Assembly (NCBI GenBank): GCA_964546375.1 | Contig: CAZJJO010000011.1 | Span: 1-34,846 of the forward strand | From: CAYVFM01 sp964546375 | GTDB lineage: Bacteria; Gemmatimonadota; Gemmatimonadetes; Palauibacterales; Palauibacteraceae | DNA length: 34,846 nucleotides | Reading direction: 5' to 3' | In this document: one piece after another, positions 1 to 8,554 of the stretch | How positions within the stretch are numbered: the first letter of the stretch is position 1 | How the letters are laid out: each line of letters begins with the position of its first letter | The notes under the pieces: model-generated | Databases searched by the model: none | What the model was told of the DNA's origin: nothing | What the model saw: the letters and a program-made list of their open reading frames with translations, nothing else | Made by a program: the position numbers and the translations under genes

Positions 1-64
1 CCCGGCCGCGGCGGGCGCCGGGCCGTCGGGCGGGTCCGCTCCGGCGCCGGGGGGCGGCCCGTGA
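1..64 (+). CDS. possible C-terminal end of an upstream gene (partial)
   Basis: Reading backwards from the TGA at 62-64, the frame stays open to the left edge and encodes about 20 residues made only of Pro, Ala, Gly and Ser. The TGA would overlap the GTG start of the next gene as GTGA, the same arrangement found at many later junctions. The composition gives no clue to function, and a short open frame in such GC-rich DNA is expected by chance, so this is a weak call resting on the overlap pattern. Confidence 0.35.
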   Translation, partial: PAAAGAGPSGGSAPAPGGGP

Positions 65-1455
65 GCGCCGTGCCCCCCGCGGAGATCTTCCGCCGGTACG
101 ACGTCCGCGGCCGGGTGGGCGAGCAGCTCACGCCGGAGCTGATCCGGGACCTGGCCCGGGCCTACGGGGCGCTCCTGTCCGACCGGGCGGCGCCCGTCGT
201 GGCGGTGGGCCGGGACAACCGCCCCAGCTCGCCGGAGCTGGCCGACGCCGCGGCGGCGGGCCTGGCGGCGGCCGGGATCGAGGCGGTGGAGGTGGGGACC
301 GTGCCCACCCCGGTCCTCTACTTCGCCGAGCGCGAGCTGGACGCCGACGGCGGGCTGCAGATCACCGGCTCCCACAACCCGCCGGAATACAACGGCGTCA
401 AGATGACCCTGGACGGCGCCTCCCTCCACGGCCGGAGCATCGAGGAGCTGCGCGAGCGCATGGTGGCCGGCGACCTGCCGGCGGGGTCGGGCCGGCGGCG
501 CCGGGCCGACGTCCTGGACCGCTACGTCGAGGCCGTGGCGGCGAACGCGCCCGTGGAGGGGGACGTCAGCCTGACCCTCGACTGCGGCAACGGCACCGGC
601 AGCGTGGTGGCGGTCCGGGCGCTGGAGGCGGCCGGGGTCGAGGTGGACCCCCTCTACTGCGAGTCCGACGGCACCTTCCCGAACCACCACCCGGACCCGA
701 CGGTGGACGAGTACGTGGCCGACCTCCGGGATCGGGTCCGGGAGCGGGGCCGGGGCTTCGGGGTCGGCCTGGACGGCGACGCCGACCGGATCGGGGCCGT
801 CGACGAGAGCGGCCGGCCGGTCCGGGGCGACCGCCTGCTGCTCCTGCTGGCGCTGGATGTCCTCGAGCGCCATCCGGGGGCGCCGGTGGTCTTCGACGTG
901 AAGTGCTCCATGGCGCTGGAGGAGATGATCGGGGAGGCGGGCGGCGAGCCGGTGATGTGGAAGACGGGGCACTCGCTCATCAAGGACGAGATGCGCCGCA
1001 GGGGATCTCCGGTATCGGGTGAGATGAGCGGACACATCTGCTTTGCTGACAACTGGTTCGGTGTAGACGACGCCATCTATGACGCCGCCCGGCTGGCCGA
1101 CCTCGTCGGGCGCAGCGGCGCCACGCTGCAGGGGCTGGCCGACCGGATCCCGGACTATCCGTCCACCCCCGAGCTGCGCCTGCCGTGTCCGGAGGAGCGG
1201 AAGTTCGGGCTGGTCGAGGAGGTCGTCCAGCACTACCGGGGGCGCCGCCCCCTGGAGGACGTCGACGGGGCCCGGATCGACTTCGGGGAGGGCTGGGCCC
1301 TGGTCCGGGCCAGCAACACCCAGCCGGTGGTGGTGGTTCGGATGGAGGCTCGTTCCCGGGACGCGCTGGAGGCGATCCGGGAGGAGGTGGCCGGGGTCCT
1401 GGCGCCGAAGGGCGTCGAGGTCCCGGAGCTCGAGGCGACGGAGGTGTCGGGATGA
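61..1455 (+). CDS. manB: phosphomannomutase/phosphoglucomutase (alpha-D-phosphohexomutase)
   Basis: Interconverts hexose 6-phosphate and 1-phosphate (mannose and/or glucose), feeding nucleotide-sugar synthesis for envelope glycans. The 464-residue protein has the four expected elements: the catalytic serine loop TGSHNP (Ser104), the Mg-binding loop DGDADR (238-243), the sugar-binding loop GEMSGH (320-325) and the phosphate-binding loop RASNTQP (416-422). Length is normal for the bacterial AlgC/ManB family. The GTG start is followed directly by the conserved N-terminal segment IFRRYDVRG. The stop overlaps the start of the UPF0182 gene by four bases. Oddity: codons 315-340 contain ten A- or T-ending codons in 26, far above the rest of the gene. 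Mannose versus glucose preference cannot be settled from sequence, so the symbol is a family label. Confidence 0.93.
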   Translation: MSAVPPAEIFRRYDVRGRVGEQLTPELIRDLARAYGALLSDRAAPVVAVGRDNRPSSPELADAAAAGLAAAGIEAVEVGTVPTPVLYFAERELDADGGLQITGSHNPPEYNGVKMTLDGASLHGRSIEELRERMVAGDLPAGSGRRRRADVLDRYVEAVAANAPVEGDVSLTLDCGNGTGSVVAVRALEAAGVEVDPLYCESDGTFPNHHPDPTVDEYVADLRDRVRERGRGFGVGLDGDADRIGAVDESGRPVRGDRLLLLLALDVLERHPGAPVVFDVKCSMALEEMIGEAGGEPVMWKTGHSLIKDEMRRRGSPVSGEMSGHICFADNWFGVDDAIYDAARLADLVGRSGATLQGLADRIPDYPSTPELRLPCPEERKFGLVEEVVQHYRGRRPLEDVDGARIDFGEGWALVRASNTQPVVVVRMEARSRDALEAIREEVAGVLAPKGVEVPELEATEVSG

Positions 1456-4289
1456 GCGATCGCGGACGCAGGCTGACGTGGCTGGCCGGCGGGACCCTGG
1501 CCGTGCTCCTGGGCGGCGGGGCGGTGGTCGAATTCTACGCCGAGCACCTCTGGTTCGCCGTCCTCGACTTCGGACCCCGGTTCTGGAAGCTCCGGCTGGC
1601 CGAGGCGGGCGCCTGGCTCTTCCTGTTCCTCGTCACGGCGGGGGTGCTGTGGTGGATCCTCCGCTCGACCCTGCGCCGCGGGGGCCCCGTCCAGCTCCGC
1701 CGGAAGCTGGGGGACCTGGAGATCTCCGAGGCGCTGCCCGACCGCTGGGTCGGCATGGTGGTGGGCGTCGGGGCGGCGGTGGCCGGCCTGCTGGTGGCCG
1801 GCCCGTTCTCGGGGCCGCTGGCCCGGGAGACGCTCTTCGCCCTGGAGGCGGCGCCCTGGGGCGAGCCGGACCCGATCCTGGGGCGCGACCCGCGGTTCTA
1901 CGTCTTCTACCTGCCGCTGGCGCGGACCCTGTGGTCGGTGGGGGTGGCGATCCTGACGTGGCTCGCCATCGGCCTGGGATCGGTCCTGCTGCTGAGCGGC
2001 CGGGTCCGGGCCACCGAGCAGGGCGTGGAGGTGGACCGGTTCGCCCGCCGGCGGCTGGTGGGCATGGGGGCGGCGGTCCTGGTGGCCGTGGCCGCCCACT
2101 TCGGCCTCTCCACCTGGGAGCTGGTGGCCGGCGGTCCGGTGAGCTACGCCGACGTCCACGCCGAGATCCCCGCCCGCCGCCTGGTGGCGATCCTGGCGCT
2201 GATCGCGGCGGCCGGGGTGGTATGGGGCGAGCGCTCGGGGAGCTGGCGCCCGGCGGTGATCGCCCTGGCGGTCACCGCCCTCGCCTGGCCGCTGGGCACG
2301 GGGGTCTACCCGGACCTGGTCCAGCGCTTCCGGGTGGAGCCCAACGAGCTGCAGCTCGAGCGCCCGTACCTCGAGGCCGAGATCGAGGCGACCCGCTCGG
2401 CCTTCGCGCTGGACCGGATCCGTCGGGTCCCGTACCCGCTCACCGACTCGGCGCCCCCGGTCGACACCGTCAAGCAGCGCGCGGCGGGCCTGCCGCTGTG
2501 GGACGAGCGGCCGCTCAAGGCGACCTACGACCAGCTCCAGGGCCTGCTGGCCTACCACGAGTTCCCGGACGTGGACCCCGACCGCTACGGCGAGCCCGGC
2601 TCGCGGGAGCAGGTGGCGGTGGGGATCCGGGAGTTCTCGCCCGGCCTGCTGGACCAGTCGGCCCGGACGTGGCAGAACCTCCATCTCCGCTACACCCACG
2701 GCCAGGGCTGGGTGGTGACGGCGGTGGACGAGGCCACCGAGGGCGGCGAGCCCCGCTACTTCGTGCGGGACCTGCCGCCGGAGCCCCGGGCCGGGGCCCC
2801 GGCCGGCCTGGAGGTCGCCGAGCCCAACGTCTACTTCGGCGAGCGGACCAGCCAGTACGTGATGGTGCCGCCCGACTCCTTCCCGTCGGCCGGCCCCCCG
2901 GCGGGGGTCCCGCTGAACAGCCTCGTCCGCCGCGGTCTGCTGGCCTGGGCGCTGGAGTCCAAGAACATCCTCCTGCGGAACCCGGGGGCGGGGGACCCGA
3001 TGCTGATGTGGCGGCGCCACGTGGTCCGTCGGGTCCGCCACCTGGCGCCCTTCCTGCTGGTCGACTCCGACGTCTACCCGGTGATCCGCGACGGCCGGAT
3101 CCAGTGGGTCGCCGAGCTGTACTCGGGGACGAACCGGTACCCGCTGTCCGAGCCGGTGGAGTCGGGCAACACCCGGGCCAACTACATGCGGAGCGTGGCC
3201 AAGGCGGTGGTGGACGGGGTGTCCGGGGAGGTCACCATCTACACGGTGGACCCCGACGAGCCCCTGCTGGCCACCTACCGCCGGGTCTTCCCGGGACTCT
3301 TCCGGCCGCTGGAGGCGATGCCGGACGGCCTGCGGGACCACCTGCGCTATCCCCGGGAGCTGTTCCGCATCCAGGCCCGGAAGCTCGAGGCCTTCCACCT
3401 GACCGAGCCCGACGAGTTCTACCAGCGCCAGGACCTGTGGAGCGTGGGCCAGGAGGTCTACGCGGGCAGCCCGCGGCCGGTGGAGCCGTACTTTCTGCTG
3501 ATGCCGTTCCCCGAGGTGCCGGCCGCCGACACGGCCACGGCGCCCGCCGCCGGGGAGGCCGCCGGCGAGGGAACGGGCGCGGCGGGGCCCGGATCGGACG
3601 GGACGGCGACGGCCGGGTCGGCGGGCACGCGCTTCCGCCAGGAGTTCCTGCTGACCGTCCCCTTCACCCCCCGCAACCGCGACAACCTCGCCTCCTTCCT
3701 GATGGCGCGGAACGACGGCGACCACTACGGGGAGCTGTGGCTCTTCGACGTCTCCACCCGGCGGCAGGTGTTCGGCCCCCGTCAGGTGGAGGTCCAGATC
3801 GACCAGGACCCGATCATCTCCCAGCAGCTCTCGCTCTGGCAGCAGCAGGGATCGCGGGCGATCCGGGGTCACCTCCTGCTGGTCCCGGTGCAGGGCTACC
3901 TGGTCTACGTCGAGCCCCTGTTCCTGGTGGCCGAGGACCGGGAGGGGGCGGCGCCGGGGCTGAAGCGCGTCATCGCCGCCGCCGGCGACCGGGTGGCCAT
4001 GGACACCACGCTGGACGGGGCCCTGGAGGCGCTGCTGGGCGAGGGCGCCCCGTCCCTCCCGGCGGCCGAGGGCGCGACGGGCGACACGGCGGCCGCCGCG
4101 GCCGTGGAGCGGCCCCGCCCGGGCACGACGTCGCTGGAGGGCCTGCGCGAGCTGCTCCAGCGGGCGGACAGCGCCCTGCGGGCCGGCGACCTGGAGCGGT
4201 TCGGCCGCCTGTGGGACCGCCTGCGCGAGACCGCCGGGGCGCCGCGGGGCGGCGGGGCCCCGGCCGACACCGCGGCGGGGAGCCGGTGA
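1452..4289 (+). CDS. UPF0182 family integral membrane protein
   Basis: A 945-residue protein of the UPF0182 family, which has no firmly established function. The N-terminal third is hydrophobic, with about seven membrane segments near residues 12-30, 53-72, 100-118, 150-182, 206-222, 244-260 and 267-286. Family signatures are visible: DPILGRDPRFYVFYLP near 140, YADVHAEIP near 232, and FRVEPNEL near 293 followed by ERPYLEAEIEATR. The remaining two thirds are hydrophilic and probably lie outside the membrane, with PNVYFGE and NLHLRYTHGQGW motifs. The C-terminal region carries low-complexity Ala/Gly/Asp-Thr stretches. The ATG overlaps the previous stop as ATGA, which fixes the start although the frame is open further upstream. 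The gene also overlaps the carbamate kinase gene by four bases. Confidence 0.9.
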   Translation: MSDRGRRLTWLAGGTLAVLLGGGAVVEFYAEHLWFAVLDFGPRFWKLRLAEAGAWLFLFLVTAGVLWWILRSTLRRGGPVQLRRKLGDLEISEALPDRWVGMVVGVGAAVAGLLVAGPFSGPLARETLFALEAAPWGEPDPILGRDPRFYVFYLPLARTLWSVGVAILTWLAIGLGSVLLLSGRVRATEQGVEVDRFARRRLVGMGAAVLVAVAAHFGLSTWELVAGGPVSYADVHAEIPARRLVAILALIAAAGVVWGERSGSWRPAVIALAVTALAWPLGTGVYPDLVQRFRVEPNELQLERPYLEAEIEATRSAFALDRIRRVPYPLTDSAPPVDTVKQRAAGLPLWDERPLKATYDQLQGLLAYHEFPDVDPDRYGEPGSREQVAVGIREFSPGLLDQSARTWQNLHLRYTHGQGWVVTAVDEATEGGEPRYFVRDLPPEPRAGAPAGLEVAEPNVYFGERTSQYVMVPPDSFPSAGPPAGVPLNSLVRRGLLAWALESKNILLRNPGAGDPMLMWRRHVVRRVRHLAPFLLVDSDVYPVIRDGRIQWVAELYSGTNRYPLSEPVESGNTRANYMRSVAKAVVDGVSGEVTIYTVDPDEPLLATYRRVFPGLFRPLEAMPDGLRDHLRYPRELFRIQARKLEAFHLTEPDEFYQRQDLWSVGQEVYAGSPRPVEPYFLLMPFPEVPAADTATAPAAGEAAGEGTGAAGPGSDGTATAGSAGTRFRQEFLLTVPFTPRNRDNLASFLMARNDGDHYGELWLFDVSTRRQVFGPRQVEVQIDQDPIISQQLSLWQQQGSRAIRGHLLLVPVQGYLVYVEPLFLVAEDREGAAPGLKRVIAAAGDRVAMDTTLDGALEALLGEGAPSLPAAEGATGDTAAAAAVERPRPGTTSLEGLRELLQRADSALRAGDLERFGRLWDRLRETAGAPRGGGAPADTAAGSR

Positions 4290-5227
4290 GCCGGAGCGTC
4301 GTGGTGGCCATCGGCGGCAACGCGCTCTCGCCCGCGGGCGAGCCCGCCGCCGTCGCCAACCAGTTCCGGCACACCCGCGAGAGCCTCGAGCCGGTGGTGG
4401 ACTTCGTGCGCTCGGGCTGGAAGGTGGCCGTCGTCCACGGCAACGGCCCGCAGGTGGGCGACGAGCTCCGTCGGGGCGAGCTGGCCCGGGAGGAGGTGGA
4501 GCCGCTGCCGCTGGGGGTGCTGGTGGCGTCCACGGCGGGCTGGATCGGCTACATGATCCAGCAGTCGCTCCAGAACGCCCTGCGCCGGGCCGGATCGGAC
4601 CGTCGGGTCGTGACGGTGCTGACCCAGGTCACCGTGGACCCGGACGATCCCGCCCTGGACCGTCCCACCAAGTTCGTCGGCCGCGAGGTGGCCGCGTCGG
4701 ACCGGGAGGCCGTCCGCGAGCGGGGGTGGTCGCTGGAGGAGGACGACCGGGGGCGGCTCCGGCGGCGGGTGCCGAGCCCCGAGCCGCGGACCGTGGTGGA
4801 GGCGGACGCCGTCGCCGAGCTGGTGGCCCGCGGGGACGTGGTCATCGCCGGCGGGGGCGGCGGCGTCCCGGTCTATCGCGATCCCGACCTCGGCCTCGAG
4901 GGGCTGAACGTGGTGGTCGACAAGGACCGGGCGGCGGCTCTGCTGGCGCGCGAGATCGGGGCCCGGCAGCTCCTGATCCTCACCGACGTCGACGCCGTCT
5001 ACCGGGGCTTCGGCACGGCCGATGCACGGCCGATCGACCGCATGGACGTCGCGGAGGCCCGCACGATGCTGGCGGGCGACGAGCTGGGGGTCGGGAGCAT
5101 GCGCCCCAAGGTGGAGGCGGCGGTCCGCTTCCTGGAGGGGGGCGGCGAGCGGGCGGTCGTCGCGTCGCTGGACGAGGCCGGCCGGGCGCTGGAGGGCGGG
5201 GCCGGGACGGAGATCGTGACGGGCTGA
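4286..5227 (+). CDS. arcC: carbamate kinase
   Basis: Reversible transfer of phosphate between ATP and carbamate; catabolic enzymes of this type make ATP from carbamoyl phosphate. The 313-residue protein belongs to the amino acid kinase fold. It shows GGNAL (10-14), HGNGPQVG (51-58), GWIGYMIQQSL (near 85), a TQVTVDPDDPA stretch and the RRRVPSPEP loop, followed by a glycine-rich GGGGGVPV segment, KDRAAALLA, LILTDVDAVY and GSMRPKVEA. The PSP loop and GWIGYM segment separate it from acetylglutamate and UMP kinases. The GTG start overlaps the UPF0182 stop as GTGA. No arginine deiminase or ornithine carbamoyltransferase gene is adjacent, so the source of carbamoyl phosphate is not evident from context. 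Confidence 0.93.
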   Translation: MSRSVVVAIGGNALSPAGEPAAVANQFRHTRESLEPVVDFVRSGWKVAVVHGNGPQVGDELRRGELAREEVEPLPLGVLVASTAGWIGYMIQQSLQNALRRAGSDRRVVTVLTQVTVDPDDPALDRPTKFVGREVAASDREAVRERGWSLEEDDRGRLRRRVPSPEPRTVVEADAVAELVARGDVVIAGGGGGVPVYRDPDLGLEGLNVVVDKDRAAALLAREIGARQLLILTDVDAVYRGFGTADARPIDRMDVAEARTMLAGDELGVGSMRPKVEAAVRFLEGGGERAVVASLDEAGRALEGGAGTEIVTG

Positions 5228-5298
5228 GCGGACGGGGCGCGGCCGGCGGGCGCCGGGAGGGCGGCGAGCAGCGAATCGACGCGGAGGACGGAGGACCC

Positions 5299-6429
5299 AT
5301 GGACATCCACGAGTACCAGGCGAGGCAGATCTTCCGGGACCACGACGTGCCGGTGCCGCCGGAGGAGGTGGCCCGCTCCCCCGACGAGGCCGAGCGGATC
5401 GCCCGCGGCTTCGACGGCGGCGTGGCGGTGAAGGCCCAGGTCCACGCCGGCGGGCGGGGCAAGGCCGGGGGCGTGAAGCTGGCCGACGGCCCGGCCGAGG
5501 CCCGGGAGGCCGCCGGGCGGATCCTCGGGATGGAGATCAAGGGGCTCGAGGTCCGGAGGGTCCTCGTCACCCCGCTGGTCGACATCGCCTCGGAGGCCTA
5601 CGTGGGCGTGGTGATGGACCGGGGGTCGGGCCGGCCGGTGTTCATGGTCTCGCCCGAGGGGGGCGTCGACATCGAGCAGGTGGCCGAGGAGAAGCCGGAA
5701 GCCATCAAGCGGCTGGCGGTGGATCCGCGCTACGGGCTGCTGCCCAACCAGGCGAACCGGCTGGGGCACTTCCTCTACGACGACCCCGGGACGGCGAAGC
5801 GGGCCGCGGCCGTCGTCCGCCGGCTCTGGAGCGCCTACGAGGCGTCGGACGCCACCCTGGCCGAGATCAACCCGATGGTGGTGCTGACGTCGGGCGAGGT
5901 GAAGGCCATCGACGCCAAGATGACCCTGGACGACAACGCGCTGTTCCGGCACCCGGAGCTGGCGGAGATGCGCGACGAGGAGGCCGAGGACGACGCCGAG
6001 CGTACCGCCCGCGAGGCCGGCCTCAGCTACATCAAGCTGGACGGCGACGTCGGCTGCTGCGTCAACGGCGCCGGCCTGGCCATGGCCACCATGGACATGG
6101 TGAAGTACTACGGCGGCGAGCCGGCGAACTTCCTGGACATCGGCGGATCCTCGAGCCCGGACAAGGTGGTGGCCGCCCTGGAGATCATCACCTCCGACCC
6201 CGGGGTGGACTCGGTGCTGTTCAACATCTTCGGCGGCATCACCCGGTGCGACGACGTGGCCAACGGCCTGGTGGAGGCCACCGGCCGGCTGGACCTGGAC
6301 GTGCCGCTGACGATCCGCCTCACCGGCACCAACGAGGAGGAGGCGGTGAGGATCCTCGAGGAGCACGGGTTCGAGGCGATGGTGGACATGGACGAGGCCG
6401 TCCGCCGGGCCGTGGAGGCGGCCGCGTGA
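5299..6429 (+). CDS. sucC: succinyl-CoA synthetase (ADP/GDP-forming), beta subunit
   Basis: Beta subunit of the TCA-cycle enzyme that couples succinyl-CoA hydrolysis to ATP or GTP synthesis. The 376-residue protein starts with the typical MDIHEYQARQIF and has an N-terminal ATP-grasp domain with GGRGKAGGVK (51-60) and LAEINPM (188-194). The C-terminal CoA-ligase domain carries VNGAGLAMATMD (255-266), FLDIGGSSSP (278-287) and FNIFGGITRCD (308-318). The ATG at 5299 is preceded by GGAGGA at 5290-5295; the longer upstream open frame only overlaps the arcC 3' end. sucD follows after 64 bases, so the two subunits are presumably co-transcribed. Residue 254 is Cys where many homologues have Met, a minor difference. 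Confidence 0.97.
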   Translation: MDIHEYQARQIFRDHDVPVPPEEVARSPDEAERIARGFDGGVAVKAQVHAGGRGKAGGVKLADGPAEAREAAGRILGMEIKGLEVRRVLVTPLVDIASEAYVGVVMDRGSGRPVFMVSPEGGVDIEQVAEEKPEAIKRLAVDPRYGLLPNQANRLGHFLYDDPGTAKRAAAVVRRLWSAYEASDATLAEINPMVVLTSGEVKAIDAKMTLDDNALFRHPELAEMRDEEAEDDAERTAREAGLSYIKLDGDVGCCVNGAGLAMATMDMVKYYGGEPANFLDIGGSSSPDKVVAALEIITSDPGVDSVLFNIFGGITRCDDVANGLVEATGRLDLDVPLTIRLTGTNEEEAVRILEEHGFEAMVDMDEAVRRAVEAAA

Positions 6430-6493
6430 GCGGGCGGGCCGGAGAGCGACCGACGGAGCCCGAGTCGAACGACCGGAAAGGCGGGCAGCGAGG

Positions 6494-7363
6494 ATGAGCG
6501 TCTTCATCGACGAGGACACGCGGGTCGTGGTGCAGGGCGTCACCGGCCGCGACGGGTCCTTCCACGCCGAGCAGATGCGGGCGTACGGGACCGACGTGGT
6601 CGCCGGCGTCACGCCGGGGAAGGGTGGCCGGGAGGAGGCCGGCGTGCCCGTCTACGACACCGTCGAGGAGGCCGTGGAGCGGGAGGGCGCGAACACCAGC
6701 GTCATCTACGTGCCGGCCCGCTTCGCCGCCGACGCGATCTACGAGGCGGCGGACAGCGGCGTCGACCTGGTGGTCTGCATCACCGAGGGGGTGCCGGTGG
6801 CCGACATGACCCGCGTCGTGCCCTACCTGGAGGACCGGGGCGTCCGGCTGATCGGCCCCAACTGCCCCGGCCTCATCACGCCGGGCGTCTGCAAGGTCGG
6901 CATCCTGCCCGGCCAGATCGTGCGGGAGGGGCCGGTGGGCATCGTCAGCCGCAGCGGCACGCTCACCTACGAGATCATCCACCAGCTCTCGGGCCGGGAC
7001 ATCGGCCAGTCCACCTGCGTGGGGATCGGGGGGGACCCGATCATCGGCACCGACTTCGTCGACTGCCTGCGGGCCTTCGAGTCCGACCCGGAGACCGAGG
7101 CGGTGGTGCTGATCGGCGAGATCGGCGGGACCGCCGAGCAGGAGGCGGCCCGCTTCGCCGAGGCCGAGATGGAGACGCCGGTGGCGGGCTTCATCGCCGG
7201 ACAGACGGCGCCGCCCGGCCGGACGATGGGCCACGCCGGCGCCATCATCTCGGGCGAGGAGGGCACCGCCGAGGCCAAGATGGCCTTCTTCCGCGACCAC
7301 GGGGTCGCGGTGGCCGAGCGCCCGGCCGACGCCGCGGAGATCGTCCAGGGCTGGCTGGCCTGA
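6494..7363 (+). CDS. sucD: succinyl-CoA synthetase, alpha subunit
   Basis: Alpha subunit of succinyl-CoA synthetase; binds CoA and carries the transient phosphohistidine. The 289-residue protein opens with a Rossmann CoA-binding domain (VVVQGVTGRDGSFHAEQM, residues 11-28). It has PGKGG (41-45), ITEGVP (96-101), IGPNCPGLI (120-128) and SRSGTLTYE (152-160), and the phosphorylated histidine is His247 in GHAGAIISG (246-254). Length is the family norm. The start is preceded by a modest AGCGAGG element. Forms one unit with sucC. Confidence 0.97.
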   Translation: MSVFIDEDTRVVVQGVTGRDGSFHAEQMRAYGTDVVAGVTPGKGGREEAGVPVYDTVEEAVEREGANTSVIYVPARFAADAIYEAADSGVDLVVCITEGVPVADMTRVVPYLEDRGVRLIGPNCPGLITPGVCKVGILPGQIVREGPVGIVSRSGTLTYEIIHQLSGRDIGQSTCVGIGGDPIIGTDFVDCLRAFESDPETEAVVLIGEIGGTAEQEAARFAEAEMETPVAGFIAGQTAPPGRTMGHAGAIISGEEGTAEAKMAFFRDHGVAVAERPADAAEIVQGWLA

Positions 7364-7381
7364 GAGGGGCCGGCGCGCCGC

Positions 7382-7418
7382 CGTCCCCGCCGGGAGCGGC
7401 CCCCGCCGTCCGGGGACG
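7382..7418 (+). terminator. inverted repeat between sucD and ndk, possible hairpin
   Basis: CGTCCCCG at 7382-7389 and CGGGGACG at 7411-7418 form perfect 8-base arms around a 21-base loop, 18 bases after the sucD stop. There is no thymine tract, so a classical intrinsic terminator is not shown. It could reduce read-through into ndk or protect the upstream transcript. Chance GC-rich pairing is a real alternative. Confidence 0.3.
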
Positions 7419-7459
7419 CGACCCGTCCGACGCTCATCGATCAGAAGAGAGACCGTGAC

Positions 7460-7894
7460 ATGACCGACCCCCGACACACGCTCGCCATCGTCAAGCCGGA
7501 CGCCCTCGGCTCCGGCCTCGCGGGACGGATCCTGGCGCACCTGGAGGACGAGGGCTTCCGGCCCGTCGCCGCCCGGGTGCTCCGCCTCTCCCGCGCCGAG
7601 GCCGAGGCCTTCTACGACGTCCACCGGGAGAAACCATTCTTCGGGTCGCTGGTAGAGTTCATGACGTCCGGCCCGTGCATGGCCCTGGCGCTGGAGCGGG
7701 AGGACGCCGTGCCGAAGCTCCGGGAGGTCATCGGGGCCACCGATCCCGCCGAGGCGGCGGAGGGGACCGTCCGGGCGCTCTACGCCGAGAGCGTCGAGCG
7801 CAACGCCATCCACGCCTCGGACTCCCCGGAGAATGCCCGGAAGGAGCTCGCCTTCTTCTTCCCCCGGACCGAGCTGGTTCGAGAGGGGCGTTGA
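7460..7894 (+). CDS. ndk: nucleoside diphosphate kinase
   Basis: Transfers the gamma phosphate between nucleoside triphosphates through a phosphohistidine. The 144 residues match the standard bacterial length. Visible landmarks are TLAIVKPDA (7-15), the conserved HREKPFFGSLVEFMTSGP segment (55-72), GATDPAEAAEGTVR (92-105) and the active-site NAIHASDS, with His118 as the phosphorylated residue. The ATG at 7460 follows AGAAGAGAGACC, a purine-rich binding region. Placement after sucCD makes metabolic sense: the NTP made by succinyl-CoA synthetase can be redistributed to other nucleotides. Codons around residues 58-65 include AAA, CCA and GTA, which are rare in this window. Confidence 0.97.
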   Translation: MTDPRHTLAIVKPDALGSGLAGRILAHLEDEGFRPVAARVLRLSRAEAEAFYDVHREKPFFGSLVEFMTSGPCMALALEREDAVPKLREVIGATDPAEAAEGTVRALYAESVERNAIHASDSPENARKELAFFFPRTELVREGR

Positions 7895-7937
7895 GGGGTT
7901 CGCCCGGGGTCGTCCACGACCGTCGAGGTTCCCACCG

Positions 7938-8459
7938 ATGCTGGAGATCGACCTGCAGACCCTCGAGCGGGAGCCGAGGGAGTGGAGCGAGCGGATCCCG
8001 CTGGAGGAGGGCCCGTGGAGCGACACGGACCTGCGCTTCGCGGCGCCGCCGAGGGCGGACCTGTGGGCGAGCTACGCCGGCGAGCGGGACGTCCACGTCC
8101 GGGGGACGGTGGAGGCGGAGCTGGTGCTGGACTGCCGGCGCTGCCTCCGTGACGTGCACCGCGAGCTGGCGGTGGAGCTGGACCTGCTCTACGACCCGGA
8201 GGTCGACAGGGAGGGCGACGAGGAGCAGGTCTACCTCCTCGAGGCGGAGGCGGGCACGCTCGACCTGGCGCCGGCCGTCCGCGAACAGCTCCTGCTGGAG
8301 GTGCCGCCGTATCCGCTCTGCCGGGAGGACTGCGAGGGCCTGTGCCCGAAGTGCGGGATCGACCGCAACGAGGCGTCCTGCGACTGCACGCTGGTCGAGC
8401 AGGATCCCCGCTGGGACGACCTGCGGGCGCTGAAGGAGGAGATGCAGGGCGAGGAGTGA
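7938..8459 (+). CDS. yceD: YceD family (DUF177) zinc-ribbon-like protein
   Basis: A 173-residue member of DUF177/YceD, a family almost always encoded just before rpmF and reported to affect 23S rRNA accumulation. The N-terminal half is beta-rich. Cysteine pairs occur at Cys66 and Cys69 (CRRCL), then Cys128, Cys132, Cys136 and Cys139 (in CREDCEGLCPKCG), and Cys148 and Cys150 (CDC), consistent with a metal site. The start is the ATG at 7938 (MLEIDLQTLE), matching homologues; the frame is open upstream but those residues look unrelated. rpmF follows after 95 bases, the expected neighbour. Confidence 0.9.
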   Translation: MLEIDLQTLEREPREWSERIPLEEGPWSDTDLRFAAPPRADLWASYAGERDVHVRGTVEAELVLDCRRCLRDVHRELAVELDLLYDPEVDREGDEEQVYLLEAEAGTLDLAPAVREQLLLEVPPYPLCREDCEGLCPKCGIDRNEASCDCTLVEQDPRWDDLRALKEEMQGEE

Positions 8460-8554
8460 GACGGGTCGCCGCGAGGGCGGCGGCCGCCGAGGACGAGGGC
8501 CGGAGCCGCCGCGGCGGCCCGGACCCGACCCCGAGAACACGGAAGGAGAGCGAC

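Noticed and set aside
1233..3872. Long minus-strand open frame opposite the UPF0182 gene
   Set aside because: Low-complexity Arg/Gly/Pro/His-rich product, no recognisable family, and it lies wholly opposite well-supported genes. Long antisense frames are expected when third positions are nearly all G or C.
1079..4285. Upstream extension of the carbamate kinase frame by more than 1000 codons
   Set aside because: The extension is a +1-frame shadow of the mutase and UPF0182 genes; the GTG at 4286 starts exactly at the conserved N-terminus.
8505..8518. Perfect 14-base palindrome GCCGCCGCGGCGGC before rpmF
   Set aside because: Made only of GC triplet repeats, close to the L32 ribosome binding site and with no loop or T-run; expected from composition.
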